Of a DNA stretch of 33,372 bases, positions 29,377 through 33,372 are shown piece by piece. The notes beneath the pieces were generated by a model that was given only the letters and a program-made list of their open reading frames with translations, did not search any database and was not told the DNA's origin. Location of the stretch: IMG/VR virus record IMGVR_UViG_3300043409_000172, positions 1 to 33,372 of that record. The stretch is one strand, 5' to 3'. Made by a program: the position numbers and the translations under genes. This stretch comes from a virus. The first letter of the stretch is position 1. The number at the start of each line of letters is the position of its first letter.

Positions 29377-31229
29377 ATTTAAAAGACCTCCTTACTAATC
29401 CTGATTATGTCAATGCTAATCAGGAAACCAAAAAAGCTATTTTTGAGAAATTTGCACCTCAAGACGAAAATTTTGTATCGGCAAATGAAGCTACTCAAAA
29501 TGCCATAAGAGAAAAATGGGGTGTAGAAGTATCTGTTGCCAAGCCACAAACAAAAGGAACAGTAACAATAGGTGGAGTTGAAGTTAAGAAACCTACTTCT
29601 GTTGTTGGCCCTGCTATAGCTGCAGGAATGGGGGAATTAGTTAAAGGTTTAGGTGCAGCAGGAGAGTTAGTAACACCTGAAAAATATCAACAATACCCTA
29701 AAAAAGTAACTGAAATGGGTCAATCAATGGTTGATTTAGCCAATGAGATTAATCCAGTATCGGCAACAGTAGGACAAATAGGTTCTTATATAATACCTCA
29801 AGCTGGTGGTACAAAAGCTATACAAGCACTAACAGGTGTACCATCAAATCTTATAAGTAAGATGGCTCAACAAGCAACTGTAGGTGGTGTTTTAGGTAGT
29901 GCAATGACTCCAGGCGATTTAGAAGATCGTGTTAAAGCTGGAGGGATAAACGCTGCCTTTGGTGGTTTTGCACCAGCAGTAGGATCAGTACTTAATCAAG
30001 CATGGCAAAAAGTAGGACAACCATTAATTGAACCTTTTACTAGAGAAGGTAAGGAGGCAATTTTAGCAAGGGCATTGCGTAAGTTTACAGGTGGTGAAGA
30101 AAATACAGCTATAAGTAATTTACAAAATGCTAGAGATTTAGTACCAGGCTCAAAACCAACAACAGCACAAGTAGCTAATGTTCCTAGTTTAGCAGCTACT
30201 GAAAGAGCAGTAGGTGCATCTTCTCCAGAGGCAACTAATTTATTAGCAAATCGTCAAGCAGCAAATGCTCAAGCAAGAATAGATGCACTACAAAATATTG
30301 CTACACCAACACGAGTTGAAAAATATACTAATTTACGAGAAACAGTAGCCGATGATTTATATCAAAAGGCTTTAAGTAAACAAATGGATTTTTCTACATT
30401 AACACCATTATTACAAGATGAAATTGCATCTTTAGTTAAATCACCATCTATTAAAAAAGCAATGGTAGAGGCTAGAAAAAATGCCTTGGATAAAGGTATT
30501 GATATTGGTAAACCTGAAGGTTCATTACAAGGCTTACATCAAACAAAGTTGGCTCTTGATGACGAAATAGCTAAACTTAATGTTCTTGATCCTACTTCTG
30601 CACAAAAGGCTCGCAAAAATGCTTTATTAAGTGCAAAAAATAGATTATTAGATTTTATGGAAAACCCACAAGTTAGTCCTGAATACAAAGTAGCTAGAGA
30701 AACATTTGCTCGTTTATCTAAACCTGTTGATCAATTAGACGAAATTGCTAAGTTAGCTGGAAAATCTATTGATCCTAATCAAACTAAAATTTTTGCTAAT
30801 AATTTTGCTAAAGAATTAGAAAAGATTAAAAAAGAAGGTGTTTTATCTAAGCAACAATTAGCAAGATTAGAGGCTATTGCTGAAGATATAAAAACTAAGA
30901 CTTTTGTTGAAACTTCTGGCAAAGGTGTTGGTTCTGATACTGTGCAAAAACTAGCTTATTCAAACATGGTAAATCAAGCAAATATACCTAACTTGTTAAG
31001 AAATTGGCCTGGTGGTCAAATTGCAGGAAAAGTAGCCCAAAAAATAGGCGATGTTGCTTATAAAAACTCTAATAAAGAATTAGAATCTATGTTGGCTCAA
31101 ACAATGTTATCACCAGAGGATGCTTTAAGATTATTGCAAATGCCTAATGTATCTAAACCTTTAAATACTACAGCAACAGAAAACTTAGCTAAAATGTTAA
31201 TGCTACAACAAACAACGCAAGGAGAATAG
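29373..31229 (+). CDS. large putative ejection protein with N-terminal repeats
   Basis: A 618-residue protein. Its first 50 residues hold two similar units, NPDYVNANQETKKAIFEKFA and DENFVSANEATQNAIREKWG. Then come a Gly/Ala hydrophobic part (AAGMGELVKGLGAAGELVTP; GGVLGSAMTPGDLEDRVKAG) and a long helical region up to MLMLQQTTQGE. The NANxxT-x-x-AI repeats are a small module I recall at the N-termini of phage virion proteins. The size, helix content and place between tail hub and fibres fit an internal protein injected before the genome. Confidence 0.7.
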   Translation: MNLKDLLTNPDYVNANQETKKAIFEKFAPQDENFVSANEATQNAIREKWGVEVSVAKPQTKGTVTIGGVEVKKPTSVVGPAIAAGMGELVKGLGAAGELVTPEKYQQYPKKVTEMGQSMVDLANEINPVSATVGQIGSYIIPQAGGTKAIQALTGVPSNLISKMAQQATVGGVLGSAMTPGDLEDRVKAGGINAAFGGFAPAVGSVLNQAWQKVGQPLIEPFTREGKEAILARALRKFTGGEENTAISNLQNARDLVPGSKPTTAQVANVPSLAATERAVGASSPEATNLLANRQAANAQARIDALQNIATPTRVEKYTNLRETVADDLYQKALSKQMDFSTLTPLLQDEIASLVKSPSIKKAMVEARKNALDKGIDIGKPEGSLQGLHQTKLALDDEIAKLNVLDPTSAQKARKNALLSAKNRLLDFMENPQVSPEYKVARETFARLSKPVDQLDEIAKLAGKSIDPNQTKIFANNFAKELEKIKKEGVLSKQQLARLEAIAEDIKTKTFVETSGKGVGSDTVQKLAYSNMVNQANIPNLLRNWPGGQIAGKVAQKIGDVAYKNSNKELESMLAQTMLSPEDALRLLQMPNVSKPLNTTATENLAKMLMLQQTTQGE

Positions 31230-31232
31230 ATA

Positions 31233-31472
31233 ATGTCACGCAATGGATCGGGTAGTTACAGCTTGCCTGCAGGCAATCCTGTTATCACTGGTACTACAAT
31301 ATCAAGTACATGGGCAAATACGACATTAAGTGATATTGCAAGTGCTTTAACAGGATCAGTAGCAAGTGATGGTCAAACACCAATGACAGGAAGCCTTGCA
31401 ATGGGTGGAAATAACATAACAAATGCAGGAACTATAACAGCCGTAACAGGCATCTTTGGAGGAACATTCTAA
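31233..31472 (+). CDS. small tail fibre module
   Basis: A 79-residue protein starting MSRNGSGSYSLPAGNPVITG, then STWANTTLSDIASALTGSVA and DGQTPMTGSLAMGGNNITN. This is the usual N-terminal anchor of podophage tail fibres, here as a stand-alone protein. It ends TITAVTGIFGGTF, matching the end of the 399-residue fibre-like protein at 16685-17884. Its TAA overlaps the ATG of the main fibre (TAATG). It may be the adaptor between tail and main fibre. Confidence 0.8.
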   Translation: MSRNGSGSYSLPAGNPVITGTTISSTWANTTLSDIASALTGSVASDGQTPMTGSLAMGGNNITNAGTITAVTGIFGGTF

Positions 31473-33352
31473 TGTCAGCAAGCGGATTCACACCTATCAG
31501 CATTTATTATTCTACGACTGCTAGTGCAGTTCCTACTGCAGCTAATCTTGTCCCTGGCGAACTAGCTATAAACACAGCAGATGGTAAGTTATATTACGAA
31601 GATTCTAGTGGAGTAGTTCAAGTTTTAGCTACTAAAAGCACAGGCTCAATAGGTGGTTCTAACACACAAGTACAGTTTAATAATAGTGGCTCATTAGGTG
31701 GCTCATCAGGTCTAACATGGGATGGCTCATTTCTAACTACAAGTTCTATTAAGAATAGTGCATTAACAAGTGGTCGAGTAACATTTGCTGGTGCTAGTGG
31801 ATTATTAAGTGATAGTGCTGGACTTACATATAACGGAGCATCATTAACAATTAGTTCAGGTGCATCTGCATCTGCTTTAATTGCTACTTCTACTAGTGCA
31901 GGTGGTACAGCGTTAAACATACAAAATAGTGGAACTGTAAATGCTTTAATAGGTGGATATTTAAGTTGTATAGGTTCAGGTAGTGCAACAGATGTTGCTA
32001 TTGCTGCTTATCAAGGTGCTTTAGCATTTGCTACAAATGGTGCAAATGAAAGAATGAGAATTACAAGTGCTGGTAATGTAGGTATAGGTACTAGTAGTCC
32101 TAGCACAATTTTTACCATCAATGGTAATGACCCTCTTATTACATTAAAAAATGGGGATGTAAATCGTTGGCAATTTGGACTTGAAAATACAACATCAAAC
32201 AGATTTGTTTTTTATGACAATACTGCAAGTGCATATAGATTAATCCTTGATTCGGATGGTGACTTGGGAATTGGTGCTACAAACCCAGTTGCAAAACTAC
32301 AAGTTAAAGGTTCAGGTACAAGTGGTCAAGTAACTGCTTCTTTTATATTAGAAAATTCATCAAGTGGTACTGGGGGTATGGATATTACAGGCTCTGCTGG
32401 TGCAAGTCGTTGGAGGTTTTTGTATGGTGGTGGACCAAGTACAGGAACAAATGCTTTAACAGAAGCAATGTGTATTGGTACAGAAGGTACTAGTGCTGGT
32501 CTAGTCGGTATAGGTACTAGTAGTCCTAGTTCATTACTACAAGTAGGCGTAGGTTCTCCTAGAGAAACAACTGCATCTTTCTTTGGAACAGGCAATAGTA
32601 TTTCTTCATCAATAGGAACTGTTGGAATTTACTCAACAGATACAACAGGTGCAAATGTAGGACCATCAATAGCGTTAGGTGGTCAAACAGGAAATGCTGT
32701 TAATCCTTATCCTTTTGGTTTTATTCAAGGTGCTAAAAATTCTGCAACTGCTGGTGATTATGGTGGTTATCTTAGGTTTTTAACTATTCCATCAAACGGA
32801 GGTTCACCTGTTCAAAACTTAGTTTTAAATACTGGTGGTGGGATTACAGCATTAAGCACTATTGGTGTTGGTAGTGTAACACCATCAGCATCTGGTGCTG
32901 GCATTACATTTCCTGCAACACAATCAGCATCTTCTGATGCTAATACACTAGATGACTATGAAGAAGGTACTTGGAGTTTTGGTTTTACATCAACAACAGG
33001 AACAATTACAAAATCTGCTACATTTGTAAATGCTGCATATACAAAAGTAGGCAGAGTAGTTACTGTTACTGGATTTTTGGCTGTGGCTTCTGTATCAGCA
33101 CCAACTGGTGTTTTAACAGTTACTGGTTTACCTTTTCCTATAGGGACATTAAATAGAGAAAATTATGTTGCTGGTGGAGTTTTTGGAAGTTTATTAGCGG
33201 TTGGTTCTGTTTCACCATTAATGATTTCAGGTGTTGCTGGAAGCAGTTCTTTAACAATATCAAAATTTGTTGCTGGTTCTTCAGCCGATCTTGCTGGTGA
33301 TGTAGTTGCAGACGCTAGATTTTATGTTTCAGTTACTTATTTTACAGATTAA
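31472..33352 (+). CDS. receptor-binding tail fibre
   Basis: A 626-residue Ser/Thr/Gly-rich fibre. The N-terminus, GFTPISIYYSTTASAVPTAA and LVPGELAINTADGKLYYED, is a typical virion-attachment start. The shaft contains repeats of the form GNVGIGTSSPS (three versions). The C-terminal domain begins near DANTLDDYEEGTWSFGFT and continues YTKVGRVVTVTGFLAVASVS, a beta-sandwich end domain common in fibres and likely the receptor-binding part. No chaperone domain follows, so no autocleavage is expected. The end of the gene is repeated at the window start. Confidence 0.85.
   Translation: MSASGFTPISIYYSTTASAVPTAANLVPGELAINTADGKLYYEDSSGVVQVLATKSTGSIGGSNTQVQFNNSGSLGGSSGLTWDGSFLTTSSIKNSALTSGRVTFAGASGLLSDSAGLTYNGASLTISSGASASALIATSTSAGGTALNIQNSGTVNALIGGYLSCIGSGSATDVAIAAYQGALAFATNGANERMRITSAGNVGIGTSSPSTIFTINGNDPLITLKNGDVNRWQFGLENTTSNRFVFYDNTASAYRLILDSDGDLGIGATNPVAKLQVKGSGTSGQVTASFILENSSSGTGGMDITGSAGASRWRFLYGGGPSTGTNALTEAMCIGTEGTSAGLVGIGTSSPSSLLQVGVGSPRETTASFFGTGNSISSSIGTVGIYSTDTTGANVGPSIALGGQTGNAVNPYPFGFIQGAKNSATAGDYGGYLRFLTIPSNGGSPVQNLVLNTGGGITALSTIGVGSVTPSASGAGITFPATQSASSDANTLDDYEEGTWSFGFTSTTGTITKSATFVNAAYTKVGRVVTVTGFLAVASVSAPTGVLTVTGLPFPIGTLNRENYVAGGVFGSLLAVGSVSPLMISGVAGSSSLTISKFVAGSSADLAGDVVADARFYVSVTYFTD
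32081..32103 (+). repeat. 23-bp direct repeat in fibre shaft, copy 1
   Basis: The 23 bases starting GGTATAGGTACTAG and ending TAGTCCTAG are identical to 32507-32529 and encode GIGTSSPS in both places. It is a shaft repeat in which the DNA, not only the protein, is conserved, which favours recombination between copies. Confidence 0.9.
32507..32529 (+). repeat. 23-bp direct repeat in fibre shaft, copy 2
   Basis: Identical to 32081-32103, in the same reading frame, 426 bases later (142 codons). Recombination between the two would delete exactly 142 residues and keep the frame. Confidence 0.9.
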
Positions 33353-33372
33353 CTAGATTGGATTATCTAGTC
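33246..33372. repeat. right copy of the 127-bp terminal direct repeat
   Basis: Identical to bases 1-127. It contains the end of the fibre gene (stop at 33350-33352) and the hairpin 33352-33371. Together with the left copy it shows that the sequence closes on itself. Confidence 0.95.

Noticed and set aside
1-33372. CRISPR array, tRNA genes, integrase with attachment site, toxin-antitoxin pair
   Set aside because: No regular spaced repeats, no tRNA-like fold in any gap, no integrase motifs, and no paired genes with toxin features were seen.

Overview
The window is the complete or near-complete genome of a small tailed bacteriophage. The first and last 127 bases are identical, so it closes into a circle of about 33,245 unique bases. 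The DNA is AT-rich by eye and very tightly packed, with dozens of ATGA/TAATG stop-start overlaps. The virion genes (TerS, TerL, a long P22-type portal, scaffold, capsid, a gp4-like tail accessory protein, a gp10-like hub, several repetitive putative ejection proteins and fibres) suggest a short-tailed, P22-like podovirus. The lysis genes (three-TM holin of gene-transfer-agent type, M15 peptidase) fit a Gram-negative host, but the host cannot be named from sequence alone. No integrase, DNA polymerase, RNA polymerase, tRNA or CRISPR was seen.

Layout. 1-107: end of the receptor-binding fibre, wrapped around from the right end. 153-2307 (+): two small proteins, then a lysis cassette of small membrane proteins, a holin and an M15-type endolysin. 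2235-5962 (-): an early operon with a DUF1071/Sak3 annealing protein, a YqaJ exonuclease, an SSB-like protein, a sigma-region-4-like protein and many small unknowns. 5963-6134: divergent control region with a cluster of TTGT/ACAA half-sites. 6135-10406 (+): Cro/YdaS-like regulator, DUF1376 replication protein, a C5 DNA methyltransferase overlapped almost completely by a second open frame, a Ref-like nuclease, a RusA resolvase and small proteins. 10406-11974: large unknown protein. 11937-12125 (-): small isolated gene. 12217-33352 (+): packaging, head, tail and fibre genes.

The early modules copy and recombine the DNA. TerS/TerL pump it through the portal into a scaffolded capsid. The 25.5-31.2 kb proteins are probably ejected with the DNA. 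The fibre genes at 31.2-33.4 kb recognise the host, and the lysis genes lie just beyond them on the circle.

Four unusual points stand out. (1) The major capsid gene is split by a 248-nt ORF-less group I intron whose pairings P1-P10 can be drawn by hand. (2) A GIY-YIG homing endonuclease lies between terL and the portal gene, and the last codons of terL are present twice, once on each side of it. (3) The methyltransferase has a 260-codon second open frame and an 11-G tract that could switch between the frames. (4) A glycosyltransferase with no ATG at its apparent start (best candidate ATT) sits inside the head-gene cluster.
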